Numbered from the stretch's first letter, positions 10,329 through 22,320 are shown. The stretch is DNA of 64,000 bases from Cryptomeria japonica (GCF_030272615.1 NC_081415.1:602287644-602351643), one strand, 5' to 3'. Translations and numbers: made by a program. The notes: generated by a model from the letters alone, not told the origin.

Positions 10329-10750
10329 TTGTCTCTAGCATGTTTCATTGCTTTGACTTCAACACATTTGGTTAGGCAGTCGGTATAGACTGGGATGTAG
10401 GATTTTCCATTAGATGGAGGATCAATTGGACAAATGAAGACCATACCCCATTTATCAAATGGGGTAACAACTACCTATGGATGTAGGGGCATCTCATTTG
10501 AATTTGTTGGGTGTCCCATCCTTTGGCATCTATCACATTTCCTAGTATAGTTAGTTGCATTCTTATATAGGGTAGGCCAATAATACCCTGTGTTAAGTAT
10601 CTTGATTGTTGGTCTTTTGGCTAGAAAATGACCGCCACAAGGTTCATCATGGCATGCATGGAGGATGTCAAATGTCTCATCTTCTCTAATGCATCTTCTC
10701 ATAACATTGTTTGGTCCAGTATGGAACAATCATTGATCTACGCATGTGTA
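10329..10750 (-). pseudogene. gypsy-C integrase, zinc finger and start of catalytic core
   Basis: The minus strand encodes an HHCC zinc-finger region: HACHDEPCGGHF, then GYYWPTLYKNATNY and CDRCQRMGHP (10680-10510). It is followed by KWGMVFICPIDPP and SYIPVYTDCLTK of the core, with Asp in VYTDCL at the position of the first catalytic Asp. The frame breaks at the LINE TSD (10342) and resumes at 9700. Confidence 0.8.
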
Positions 10751-10915
10751 TGGAAAGCTCTTTTCAATCGGAATTCTCTTATCCTTTGGCGAGAAGAAGT
10801 TAGGAACCTTACCCATAACTAAATAATTAGCTATATTTGCATACCATGGTATGTGCATTGTGATAGAAAAAAAATGCTCATCTGGAAAAGAGTTATCTAT
10901 TATAGGTACATTAAG

Positions 10916-11365
10916 CTAGTGTGTAAGTCCGGATAAGAAATCAGCAACAACATTTGCCTTTCGTGGCTTATCAATGATGGTAATATCAAACTCTTGCATC
11001 AAGAGGAGCCATATTGCTAGCCTTCCTGAAACAATTGGTTTTTTCATAAGATATCTTATTATTGTATGATCAGTATAAAAAATGACTTGGTATCCTATAA
11101 TGTCATGTCTGAACTTATTGCGAGCATATATGACTGCTAACATCTCATTTTCTGGTACAGTGTAATTGAGTTTAGCTCCCTGCAGATTTTTGCTGATGAA
11201 ATACACTACATTTTCTATGGCTCCTTCTTTTTGAGCAAGAAATTCTCCTACTGCATGGTCAAAGGCATCAATGTATGTATAGAAAGGCAGGTTCCATTTA
11301 GGTCCTTGTAGGACAAGTGCTTGTGTGAGTGCTGTTTTGAGTTCTTGAAATGCTTTGTCACACAA
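10916..11365 (-). pseudogene. gypsy-C RNase H domain
   Basis: A 149-codon open stretch with the Ty3/gypsy RNase H layout: AFQELKTALTQALVL at the RT/RNase H junction, FYTYIDAFDHAVGEFLAQ (Asp of the first catalytic motif; the usual TDAS is IDAF), then YTVPENEMLAVIYA (catalytic Glu), YQVIFYTDHTIIRYL (Asp) and KANVVADFLSGL (final Asp). It would remove RNA from RNA:DNA hybrids during reverse transcription. The flanking RT and integrase are broken, so the copy is inactive. Confidence 0.85.
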
Positions 11366-11379
11366 TATTGTCTATTGAA

Positions 11380-12300
11380 AGTCGACATCTTTTAACAATA
11401 GTCCATACAAAGGGCTTGCAATGGTACTAATTTTTTTATAAATCTCCTATAGTAACCAGCATACCCTAAGAAACTACGTACATCTTTTTTCTTGGTAGGG
11501 ACTAGAAGAGTTTGGATTACGTCAATTTTAACAATGCCCACTTGGATTCCTTTGGCTGAAATGTAATGTCCCAAGACTACTCCTTATTGCATCATAAGAA
11601 ATCATTTCTCATTATAGAAGGATAGATTATGACCTTGGAATATCTATAGCACCTTAGATAGATTATCAAGTGCTTCTTGAAATTCATCACCACATGTGGT
11701 GAAATCATTTATATAAATCTCCATACAATTGTGTGAGATGTCTGCAAAAATACTTAGAACTACTCTTTGAAATATTGATGGAGCATTACATAACCCAAAT
11801 GTGAGGACAAAGTAAGCATAGTTTCCTTAGGGACAAGTGAAATTTTTCTTTTCCTAGTCCTCTAATGCAATTTGAATTTGATTATAACCACTAAACCAAT
11901 CAAGAAATGAGAAATATTTCTTACCTACTAGAGAGTCGGGTACCCAATTAATGAAAGGTAGTGGAAAGTGATCCTTTTTGGTAGCTTTGTTCAATTCTCT
12001 GTAATTGACACATACTTTCCATTTTCCATTTTTTTAGGAACAATTACCAATGGTGAGACCCATTGATTGTCTAAGATGGGGTTGATGAATCTAGCATCCA
12101 ATAGTTTTTGTAATTCTATATTGACAATTTTTCTAAGGGGTGGATTAACTCTTCTCTGAGGCTATCTGATTGGTTTAGTGTTCTCTTCAATATAAATTTG
12201 GTGAGTACATAGTTTAGGATCTAAGCCTACCATATCACTATAGTCCCAAGTAAATTTAGATTTATCTTCCTGCAACAATTCTCTCAATGACTTCTCCTAT
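11380..12300 (-). pseudogene. gypsy-C reverse transcriptase, heavily frameshifted
   Basis: Readable RT blocks on the minus strand: RRVNPPLRKIVNIELQKLLD, NQWVSPLVIVPKK (12090-12010), then a long degraded fingers/palm section with many stops, and GHYISAKGIQVGIVKIDVIQ with SFLGYAGYYRRFIKKLVPL (11574-11440), the RT connection. I could not read an intact YVDD/FVDD box. It joins the RNase H with a frame change near 11366-11392. Confidence 0.75.
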
Positions 12301-12627
12301 TGTGTTGAAAGTTGATTATTGATAATGAGTTACCTTCCAATTGCCACTTCAATTTGTTTGGTCATTTCTCTCATTGAAGATTCATTCACACTAGGTAGCT
12401 TGACTTCATGAGGTAACAAGGTGTGAAGAAATCTTGGAGTAAGAAAATCAGATGTTTGTAATATTTATTTTAAAGAGCATTAAAAATTACCAACAATATC
12501 TTTTGTTGGAGCTCCTTGTGTACATGTATTGTTTGACACTTGTATAAAGAGATTATCTTCATCATAGAGGTGGAGAAGAGGGCTTCTATCAAGCATCATA
12601 AGTTGTACCATAGATTTGGCATCTTCT

Positions 12628-13134
12628 TTAGATTTGTCTCCCAAATAAGGAGAGATGATGTTTTTTAATTCTTCTTGAGGTTGAGCAGGTGGAAAGAACT
12701 ATTATTTTTTTTGTACCATCTCCATTTGAAATAGCCATGTTCCCAGATCTATAGCCAATATAAGCATCTATAGTAGCCAACCAGGGCCTGCCCAAGATAA
12801 CTAGATATCCTCCTAAAGTAGTCTTAGGAGATAGAATCATAAAATCATTAGGATACTCCAAAGACTCAAGAGTTACTACAATGCCTTCTATCATACCATC
12901 TGGATTAATTGTAGAGCTATCAGCTAGCTGGAGGACTGCATGAGTAGGTCTTATATGGGTCAAATTTATATTTTTCATAATCTCCTTGGTCATTACATTA
13001 ATAGAAGCTCCTAGGTCTATGAAACCATTTCGAATCATGACTCCATTTATCATAATTGCAACAATTGGGATACCAGTGTTTAAGTACTTAGGCATGATCA
13101 CTTTTCCTAGCATAATTTCAGCTAGTTTACCCAT
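12628..13134 (-). pseudogene. gypsy-C aspartic protease
   Basis: A 168-codon open stretch carrying VMIRNGFIDLGASINVM, the active-site Asp in a DLGAS context (DTGAS-like; DLGAS is common in plant gypsy elements), THAVLQLADSS, and the second half YLVILGRPWLATIDAYIGYR. The family cleaves the Gag-Pol polyprotein. Length and layout fit the family. Gag lies directly upstream and RT downstream, with about 300 bp of degraded linker. Confidence 0.85.
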
Positions 13135-13199
13135 GACATGAACTATTGTAGGGTCCTTTTTCTTCCATCCGAGTTTATTTAAACAATATTACCTAATAG

Positions 13200-14874
13200 A
13201 TTTTTTATATATAGGTTATCCTTAATGTCCTAAAAAAGAGGAATTTTTATGGAGACTTACTTGCGCTGATCCAAGAAATCAAATGTTGGCTTAGGAACAA
13301 ATTTTGGTTGAGCCAATATTTGAGGGAATAGAGGGTCTAGATCCTTAGGTTCATTAGGTAACAAGGCAGGGGTAGGTTCAACTATTTCTTTCTCCTCATT
13401 AGATAACTATTTATTTTTCCTGACCTTAGATGAACATCACTAATATTAACTAAGTAGGTAGGATATTGGTTAAAATTTGTTGATGCAGGATGTGTACGAA
13501 GTTGAGTAGGTCTTGGTAGAACATTTGCAGGTGGCATAATAGTTGGTTGGGTGGTGGGAGGTAGATTAACCTAATTAGGCCATTGTTGGGGCCAACTGAA
13601 TGGTTGAGCCTGTTAGTTTTATTGAGGTCACTTCCATTGAGCTTGAGCTCCAAACCAAGAATCAGGTTGGTAGTTCCATTGTGGGTTCCCATCATTTCCA
13701 ATATTAGGAGGATATTGGTTTTCCCATTAATTATTAGATTTATATGAATATAAACCATTAAAATATAAAGGATCGGGTGGCATACCTTCTCTTGGAACCC
13801 ATGGCTGTCTTTGTGCCACAAAGAAAATTTGTCATTCATCATCCTCAATTTGATGAAAGCCTAGTTGATACATTTTGTTGTCAATATTGGCCAATTGTTA
13901 TATCTACACTCCTTTTTCTTCTATCTACAATTTCAATTTGTGTGGCCATATTGTTGATGATATCCTACTAAAAATCTTTGAGTAGATTGGTCAACTCCAT
14001 TTTTGAGACCCCAGAGTTAGGTTTTCTTCTTGATGATATGCACTTGGATCCTCTAGTTTTCCTTAATGCATCTCTTGAATAATTCTATTAGATTAGTTGT
14101 ATGTCACTCCATGTAGCTTGAGTAATATCACCTTTAGCCATGAGGTTAATAGAATCTATACACTCTTCATTAAATCCCCTTAAGAAGATCAATTTCTATG
14201 AATCTTCACTCAACTAATTATGTTGGGATTTCTACAAACTAAAGAGGAACCCTGCTACATAATCTTCTAGGGACTCTTCATCTTTATGTTGCATCCTCAA
14301 AATGTCATCTCCCATCATATCACTTCCCCTACAATAATCCTTGTATTTCCTAATGAATTTTTCTTTCATGTTGTCCTAGTCAATGACATAATCTTCTCCT
14401 GAAGACATGAACCAACAAAGTGAAGAATCCTTTATGGTGGATGGAAATAACTTTAGGCAGTGTCCATCTATAGTGTAATCATAGCTTCTATAGAGGACAT
14501 ACAATTCAAAAAGAAAGGTACCTGGATCTTCTATAACAAGGCCATAAAAGTGAGGAAGAGAAAAAGGAGGGATGTTTTTTAGATTGGCATTTCAGAAACT
14601 TGAAGGTTAGATCAGGAGGTGGAAGTGGATTATTTCAACCACCACCCCTACCAACCATATTGCCTTGGTATATGACTAATGCAGTTGTTGGATTTTCTTC
14701 AAGTGGTGGTTCTAGTGGAGGAATAAAGTAATCTAGGCCATTATTATCTAGGTATGCAAAGGGTTGTATAAAATGGTCAAGCTCTGGCTCAGTAGTATTT
14801 TCAGGTGGATATTCGTCAGAGTAATCTAGGTTAGGATAAAATCTCCCAATGAGATCTCTTCTTCTTCTATGCAT
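13200..14874 (-). pseudogene. gypsy-C gag
   Basis: It begins near 14874 with a Pro/Glu-rich N-terminus (DYSDEYPPENTTEPELDHFI). A capsid-like Retrotrans_gag region follows (about 14590-14150) with FELYVLYRSYDYTIDGHCLK, LFPSTIKDSSLCWF and WDNMKEKFIRKYKDY. After that comes an Asn/Pro/Gln-rich tail, broken by stops. I see no zinc knuckle. Gag would form the particle; this copy has several stops and frame changes. Confidence 0.7.
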
Positions 14875-15445
14875 ATAGATTTTGAAAGGTTAACATCTGT
14901 ACTACATCAATAACATAAATAACTTGTGTTATAATAAGGATAAAATGCTGCTAATATACTATTTTGACAAATGAAATCATCTTGTTCCCATAAACTCTCA
15001 GTTTTTTGCCATCCCCACTATCGACTTTGAAAATATGGATGCAAAAAAATGGTTATCACACACAACTAGGTTCTCAAGCTAGAGACACAAGTTTCCATTG
15101 AACAGATATCTGAATTCCATTCTTTTGACTCATTTATCTATCAATCTGAGGATGTTTAGCTTGAAATGGGACTGCAAAGTATATGCACTAAGAATATCTA
15201 GGAAAATGTCTATCCTACTTTTAGGCAATTGAAAGTAATTAAACAACCATTTACAGAAAAGGAAATTGCTTGACATCACAACTTTAAAGATAGTATTAAT
15301 TTCTACTAACAAAATACCATTTCATCAACTTGTATAGAAATAAATTTTTTGCCCCGTCATGGCTACAAGAACAATAACATAGTTATTGTCTATGGTTGTA
15401 GGAACAAACAATGAGCAAACGAATGAAATAAAATTGTCACTTGAA
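14875..15445. other. gypsy-C 5' leader, left part
   Basis: No coding signal was recognised. It lies between the gag start and the element B insertion, and the leader continues at 22148-22320. I could not identify a primer binding site: on the minus strand just after the 5' LTR (about 22320) no clear tRNA complement is visible. Confidence 0.4.
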
Positions 15446-15450
15446 GAATA
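15446..15450. repeat. Target-site duplication of element B, left copy
   Basis: GAATA directly before the LTR start TGTTGGC; the identical GAATA follows the 3' LTR at 22148-22152. A 5 bp duplication is standard for LTR-element integrases. Confidence 0.9.
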
Positions 15451-16275
15451 TGTTGGCATTCTACACTCTTATGAGAATAGTTGATGTTGTCATTGATGGA
15501 AACCATCTAGAAACCAACTAGAAAGTCATCGACAATTGGTTTCTACATGCCTGACATCAAAAACTTCATACACCGACAAACACTTCACCGACATTCATAT
15601 TACATCGACAACAAAGCATACCGACACTCCAGCCGACATGGGATAACGTTTTTTTATATGAATTATTTTGTAATGTAATTATCTTTTTTAAAGCCGACAT
15701 GGTATATTGTAAAAGACTCATATATGTATGAGATCTTATAAGTCATTTTGATAAGAGAAGGTAAGTAGAAGAGAGAAAGATATAATGTGTGATGAGGCAA
15801 TTTTTGTATAAGGTGATATAGTTGACAACAAAGGTTTTGGTTATTGACTGAGCTTAAACCAGTACTGACCCTTGCATGAGAGATGTTGTTTTGAGTAGTA
15901 CATTGTATTGGATTTGATAATACATTTTGTAGTTAGTGTGACTCTTTGTTGAGAAGTGAGCTCAAGGCTATTGGCTTCCCTGCATGTGCGGGCCCCTCAA
16001 TGTAAGTAGTATTTATTCATTGGACATTGAGTAAATATTGTGGGTCACAAATCCCACTAAGGTTTTTGCCACACCAGGTTTCCTCATTAAATATCTTGTG
16101 TTATGGTGTGTTTCTATGTTGACTCTATTATTTATGTTTATTGCAATAATTCTTATTTACCGATACACTGTTTTGGGATGAAAAGTTATTAATAAGTTTA
16201 AATATTTTGTAAACTTGTTAGACACTGATTCAACCCCCCCTCTCAGTGTCTTTGGGACTATCATTGAATCTAATA
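15451..16275 (+). repeat. 5' LTR of element B
   Basis: 825 bp, starting TGTTGGCATTCTACACTC and ending GAATCTAATA two bases before the primer site. The end is TA rather than CA. The 3' LTR starts TATTGGC, so the outer hexamers TATTGG and CTAATA form a near-perfect inverted repeat. The C-rich block AACCCCCCCTCTCAGTG near the 3' end is shared with other copia LTRs here. Confidence 0.9.
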
Positions 16276-16277
16276 AT

Positions 16278-16289
16278 TGGTATCAGAGC
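16278..16289 (+). promoter_or_regulatory. Primer binding site of element B (initiator Met tRNA)
   Basis: TGGTATCAGAGC two bases after the 5' LTR. It matches the initiator methionine tRNA 3' end and shows the element uses copia-type priming. Confidence 0.9.
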
Positions 16290-16348
16290 CTGGTCCTCAA
16301 TTTTCAAAATCCTAAAAACTTGAGGAAGATTCTGACATCAGTATAGAT

Positions 16349-17350
16349 GGAGAACTTAAGAAAATAGTTGGAAGGAGCTCTTGAAGATTTTGATGCAAAA
16401 AAATTGAAGAGTATTAAACTTGAAGATGATCTAAGGATTGCATAGGAATTCATTAAAGTACTTCAGGAGAACTTTGCTATAGCACAAAATAAAAGAAAGA
16501 ACTTCATGAGAAAATACCGAATGATGATGATGAAAAAGAAACTCTTAGAGACATTGCAAACAAGTTGAGACAAGAAAATAGTTTCATGAAGAATGAAACA
16601 CAAGATATGACTATGAGGTTAGGTAAGGATATTGAAGACATGAAGAAGAATGAAGAAGACTTGGCTAGCAGAAATAATGATGCTGGAAATTAAAATCTGA
16701 GACTTGCTCATGAAAATGATATGTTAAAGACAGACTTGATTCACATGCAACATGATAAAGCTGAGCTTATGAGACAAGTTGGAATTCTAGAAAATGAGTT
16801 GGCTATTGCAAATAAACACAAAGATAAATTCAAGAAAAGTTCATAAGAACTTGATGACATGCTTAAAAGATAGAAACCTAATGGAGATACTAAAGGACTT
16901 GGATTTGAGCATGGAGAAAGTTTTGGTACTGCAAACAATCAAGATCAGAGCAAACAAGTAAGACAACCTAATGCTTATAAATTTAATGGCAAATGTTTTA
17001 GTTACAAAAAATATGGTCATAGAGAAAATTAGTGTAGATTTAGAAATAATTAGAATACAAACTCACCTACCAGTCAATGTTCCAAATGCAACAAAGTTGG
17101 TCATAATTCAAAAAATTGCAGAATGAATGTGAAATGCTATGTTTGTGGAAGATTTGGGCATTTATCTAATCAATGCAAATCACAAACCGGTCAAGGATAT
17201 GGAAAGGCTATTCAGAGGAATACTTTAACTTGTTATGCTTGTAACAAGATTGGACATATTGTTGAATTCTATAGAAGCAAGAATGCACCGATAAACAACA
17301 AAGGATCTAGTTTGAAGGGAAAAGAAAAGGTAGATGAAGTTAACCAATAA
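16349..17350 (+). pseudogene. Element B gag-like protein, coiled coil plus four CCHC knuckles
   Basis: The proposed start is ATGGAGAACTTAAG after the primer site. The first ~200 codons are a charged coiled coil with frame changes and stops (ELMRQVGILENELAIANKHK is readable). Four consecutive zinc knuckles follow: a decayed CFSYKKYGHRE- with a stop before its last Cys, CSKCNKVGHNSKNC (about 17089), CYVCGRFGHLSNQC, and CYACNKIGHIVEFY (last Cys changed to Tyr). A Lys-rich tail ends at 17350. It resembles the copia-D gag in overall plan. It would bind element RNA. No capsid motif was recognised. Confidence 0.65.
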
Positions 17351-17757
17351 TTTTCAGAACAATGGATTAAGAAGAGTGATTAGAGAACTTATGAAACTAT
17401 ATCTTCACCAGTAGAACAAAGTAATCCTCCACTAGTGGGAGATTCTTCATCTAACTGAGGACCAATTCTTAGGGTGTATTGCAGCAAGTTGAAGATCATG
17501 CATTCTACCCTCGGTTGATGGTAAGAAGATACATTTCTTCTTTACTAGCAGATGTGTTAAGTTTTCATTTAATAGACGAGCATTTAATGTTGTTTTATAT
17601 AAATTTTTGTCTATAAAGCACCGAGAAACCCTCATTTCAAACTCACCGAGCATTCAAACAATCAAAGAGTGTGAAATTGAGCAAGGCATTCTAAGACAAA
17701 GCTACGAAGTGATTTTCAAGCATTCAAAATTTTGATTTAAAGGTATTTATCTTTGAA

Positions 17758-20700
17758 ATGGCTTCCTCATCTTATGTTTTAGAGTTTATTTCGAACCCTA
17801 CCATTGTAGAAGATTTTAAACGCCCTAGACTCATATTCAAGATTATCCTCCAAATTGTGAAACAAGATGATTCTATAGGAGCTTTTTTGAAAATCCCTAA
17901 GGGTGTAGCATTTGCAGAAGACCCTAGAATTTACATGCATTGCAACATAGAAAACCTGGGGACTGAGGAGTTGAAGAAAATGTTTAATGAGGTCATTTCT
18001 AATGAAAATGGAGTAATCAAACCCAAACATAAGATTGTGGAAAATTTAGGTTTTGTAGAGATTTTGAACATTCCTGAATTTCCTAAGGAAGTTGTCAGAC
18101 TTGTATTGAGAAGAGTCCATGGAAAATTCATATGGTTAGAATCAATTTGCAAAATAACCAGGGAAGCAATTAAGGGAGTTACTGGTTTACCTTCAACCGG
18201 TAGCAAGCCTGATAAAACCAAGAATATTCCTAACAGAGGAATTATGGATTTAACTGGAGCAACATCTGATAATAGGTCACTTAGAGTAAATGATGTTAAG
18301 GACATAGATTTAAGATATGGGAGTATGGTACTAGGTTACAAATATACTCATGCAAATAGATTAAATTTTGTTTCTAGCCTATGTATTCATAGTGCATATC
18401 AGATGGTACACGATAATGCTAAAATTGATGTATGTGAATGGCTTAAGGAAGAATTAATTGACAACCTAAAAAAGATTAAGGGAGACAAGAAAGGTACTTT
18501 CCATTTTGGAAACCTTCTGGTATGTCTGATGTTGTACTTTACCAAGGAGATACCCAACATAGGTCACAAGGATTTTGCTTATGACATCCTGGTAGGAAAA
18601 CAGATACAAGATGCTTTCACTGGTATGGGCATTGAGAGTGTTAAGAACATTTCAGACTATTTCAAAACATTCCAATCTAATATGAGAGCAAGAGAGAGAC
18701 TACCACAAAGCATTGTTGATCAATATGATAAGGAAATCTTCTTTATTATTAAGAGAGATGAAACTTGGATGGAAGCAGCAAGTCCTAGAACTATTTGGGT
18801 TATAGAGATGGGGTATGAGGTAGACTTATCTATTTTGGAAACTTATGCTAAAGCTCTACTTGATGAACCAAGAGACACCTCTGAGAAATTCTTTAGAAAT
18901 GCAGAAACCATAGAGAGCAATGCATCTATGCAAAAAAGGAATAAGAGAAGATAAAAATTCATTAGGGATGCCTCCAAGAAGGTAAAGGAAATCAAAGAAA
19001 ATTTCATGAACATCAGTGGTATATTTGCCAGTGAACTTGAAGGACTACAACCTGAAGCACATATTTCACCGGTTGTAACATCTTCTGATACTGATAGTGG
19101 GAAGGCTACTAAGTTTAAAAGAGTAGAAAGGAAGAGAAAATCCTCACCAGTACCCTCTCCTTCACCTAAGAAGACTAGGACACTAAGAAAGAAACAGTAG
19201 GCAGCTAGGGAATTGAAGAAGAAACTTATACCTAAGAAGAAATAGACACAGGTTACCCCCACATTGAATGATTTACTGAATGAGATAACAAAGGAAGGTA
19301 ATTTGACTAATGTAAGCAAATTATATAATACTTCAAATGATACTAACGAAAACACCATTGAGGAAAGAATTATCTTACACTTGGATATATACAAGAAACT
19401 TTTGATAGAAGTGATTGATGAGCTACGAAATGATCTCTACATGAGACTAGAAGAAAAAAGGCTATCAGTGATGGAATTGGATAAGAAATTGAATGTTGAA
19501 GAACTCTTGGTTGTTCATCCGGTAAACTTCAAGGAAGAATTTGATGAACTTATCTCTGAAGCTAACCGATCTATATTTCTTAGTGGACACTCGCAACTAA
19601 GTCTAATGGCTAGAAGGGTAAAAGAGATTGTAGATGAGACTGCAGATAAATGGGATATATTCTTTGTAGAGAAGGAGAAGGAAGAGGAAAAGAGAAGACC
19701 TAAAAAGACATTCAAAGTATATCAGAAAGACAAGGACAAGGGTAAAGGAAAAATTTGTGGTATTCCAAACATAAAGGTTACAAATAACCTTCCACTGCCT
19801 CCTTTGGATACACCACCGATACATTCAGAAGATCCAGCGGTTATTGATACTAAAGGTATAACACATGATAATACTAATCTAGAGTCTGAGATAGTCTATA
19901 CAATGAATGTGGATACTCAAGAGGTAAACATTGTTGTGGATAAAGATAATTCAGAGGTTAAGATAGACAATGTTGATAATAGCAAGATTTCAGAGGAATC
20001 GACACAAATGGTTGACTCTCAGGAAACTGAGATACCAGCCCAAATAGAGCAACCAACAGAGATTGAGAAACCTACAGAAGACAAAGGTACTAGCACAGGG
20101 CCACCGGAGACTGAGAAATCAATAGTAGAACTTTTAGAGAAATAAACAGAGGTAGAGGTTCATGTTGAGAATGAGAAACCGATAGTTCAAGAGACACTAA
20201 AACAATGTGAGAAACCATTAAAGGTTGAGATGTAAACACAAATAGATCCACCAGAGGAAAATAAAAGAAAAATGGATGCATTTGATAGAAATAAAGATGA
20301 GATACTGAAGGTGATTGGTCAAACATCTATTGAGATGAAATCTATAGCTGAACTGAGTACATCTACAAGTCAATTCAGACCTACCAATATAATAGAGGTA
20401 CTTTTGGATTCTATAAAGAGGATAATTGATTGCAATGAATTACCTTTTAAGGAAATTGATAACACTTTACCTATTCTTAAGATGATTGCACCAAATTATA
20501 ACATAGATCACATTAAGGATTCTTTAGGTAAATTGGACACATTGTCCAAATTCATTTCTGATAACATTATAACTATAGACAAGGTGAATGAGGATATCAT
20601 AAAGGACAAAGTTTAAAAAGAAAAAAAACACATTCTTTGAAAACACAATAAAGAAATGTACCGATCATGTGGATACACTTTTATTGGTACTCAATTCTAC

Positions 20701-21007
20701 AATTTTGGAGTATAAAGAGCTATATAGGGAAGCATGTAAACCTCACTATTTGACTAAGGACATTGATAAGGAGATAAAAAAAACAAAGAAGGAAATTGAT
20801 GACATTGCAAATAATATTATAGGTTCATCCAGACTCATATCAGTTTTTGAACAGGAAATGGCAGTGTTTGAGGAGAAATTAGAAAAACTTGAGAAAGAGA
20901 AGGCAGGGATAAAGTCTAATGCCTGGGAACTAAAAGATAAACTTGGTCCGAGGCTGAATAATCCAATTACTCAGAGAGTTGAATTGTCTAAGGCAACAGT
21001 ACAATGA
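17758..21007 (+). pseudogene. Element B long ORF of unknown function (~1,080 codons, few stops)
   Basis: The start is ATGGCTTCCTCATC at 17758. The first 398 codons are open; the same frame continues to 20616 with in-frame stops at 18952, 19198, 20143 and 20233 and at least one between 19200 and 19264, then a frame change leads to a last open piece (20669-21007). The N-terminal 400 residues look globular and include ICKITREAIKGVTGLPSTG (about codon 130), a PMD-like signature, and GTFHFGNLLVCLMLYF. The middle is Lys/Arg-rich (SPVPSPSPKKTRTLRKKQ), then long acidic and coiled-coil parts with PTEIEKPTEDKG repeats. It is not pol: no DTG, HHCC, DDE or YVDD motif. Similarity to the gypsy-C accessory ORF is an inference from short motifs. 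Confidence 0.6.
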
Positions 21008-21203
21008 GAATGATCACCGAAGAAACAAATGCACTATGTCACTGGTATGATCTAGCAGACTGAGGCAAATTTAGATGACAACAACAAATTTATGCAATCT
21101 AAATATGATTTTGGTGGACATCTTTCAGATTGTAACCAACCGGTTACAAACCTTGAGGTAGCATTTTTGTACTCTTTTGACAACATCCTTTGTCATTGAT
21201 GTC

Positions 21204-21344
21204 AAAGGGGGAGTAGTGGAGAGAAAAATGCATGTACAAAGGAGATCACTTTCTCAGGGGGAGCACATCTTTTTGGATTTCAGTTTTTGGATAATAGATT
21301 TGATTTTTCTCATGAGTGTTTCCATCAATGCCAAAGGGGGAGAT
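21204..21344 (+). promoter_or_regulatory. Polypurine tract of element B and two upstream look-alikes
   Basis: CAAAGGGGGAGAT at 21332-21344 abuts the 3' LTR and is the expected plus-strand primer. Two similar tracts lie upstream: CAAAGGGGGAGTAG at 21203-21216 and CAGGGGGAGCAC at 21255. Repeated G5AG tracts before the LTR are seen in some copia elements. Confidence 0.7.
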
Positions 21345-22147
21345 TATTGGCATTCTACACTCTTATGAGAATAGTTGATGTTGTCAATGATGGCAACCAT
21401 CTGCCAACCAACTAGAAAGTCATCGGCAATTGGTTTCTACATGCCCGACATCACAAACTTCATACACCAGTAGACACCGGCACTGACAAGCACTTCATTG
21501 ACATTCAGGTTACATTGGTAACAAAGCATATCGACACTCTGGCTGACATGGGATAAAGTTTTTTTTATATGAATTGTTTTGTAATGTAATTATCTTTTGT
21601 AAAGCTGAAATGGTATATTTTAAAAGAATCATATATGTATGAGATCTTATAAGTCATTTTGATAAGAGGAGGTAAGTAGAAGAGAGAAAGATATAATGTG
21701 TGGCGAGGCAATATTTGTATAAGGTGATATAGTCAACAACAAAGGTTTTGGCTATTGACTGAGCTTAAACCAGTACTAAACCTCACACGAGAGATGTTTT
21801 TTTGAGCAGTACATTGTATTGGATTTGATAATCCATTTTGTAGTCAATGTGACTCTTTATTGAGCAGTGAGCTCTGGGTTATTGGCTATTCATTGGATAG
21901 TGAGTAAATATTGTGGATCACAAATCCCACCGAGGTTTTTCCCACATTGGGTTTCCTCGTTAAATATCTTGTGTTATAGTGTGTTTCTATGTTGTCTCTA
22001 TTATTTCTATTTATTGCAATAATTCTTATTTACCGGTACACAGTTTTGGGATGCAAAGGTATTAATAAGTTTAAATATTCTGTAAACCGGTTAGACACTG
22101 ATTCACTCCCCCTCTGAGTGTCTTTGGGACTGTCATTGAATCTAATA
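21345..22147 (+). repeat. 3' LTR of element B
   Basis: 803 bp, starting TATTGGCATTCTACACTC and ending GAATCTAATA, followed by the TSD GAATA (22148-22152). Collinear with 15451-16275. One difference is a loss of about 20 bp near 21883, where the 5' copy has TTCCCTGCATGTGCGGGCCC. Confidence 0.9.
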
Positions 22148-22320
22148 GAATAAAGTGTGTAAGAGACAACTATACAGAATCCTCACCAAGTGGTCCCCCT
22201 TGGATGAGTCTCCTAAGATGAGAACTACAACATAAATTAACTGATTAAGCCCAGAACCATATCAGAACGCTATATTGACTTAGAAAATAGATGCTTTCTT
22301 TCTTCAAAAATCAACCAGAC
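22148..22320. other. gypsy-C 5' leader, right part, after element B
   Basis: Begins with the right TSD of element B (GAATA) and continues the gypsy-C leader up to its 5' LTR. No gene and no recognisable primer site. Confidence 0.4.

Larger units (their letters stand above)
15451..22147 (+). mobile_element. Element B: complete non-autonomous copia-like element with a large unknown ORF
   Basis: Complete structure: TSD GAATA, 5' LTR (15451-16275), initiator-Met primer site, gag-like region with zinc knuckles, a long ORF region (17758-21007), purine tract, 3' LTR (21345-22147), TSD. Total 6,697 bp. No protease, integrase, RT or RNase H was found between gag and the 3' purine tract on either strand, so it would need another element's pol. 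It is inserted in the gypsy-C leader and is therefore younger. The LTR pair differs at a fair number of positions, so the insertion is not recent. Confidence 0.85.

Noticed and set aside
18843-19394. 183-codon minus-strand ORF
   Set aside because: It is the antisense shadow of the element B long ORF; the Ser/Phe/Leu composition mirrors Lys/Glu-rich codons on the other strand.
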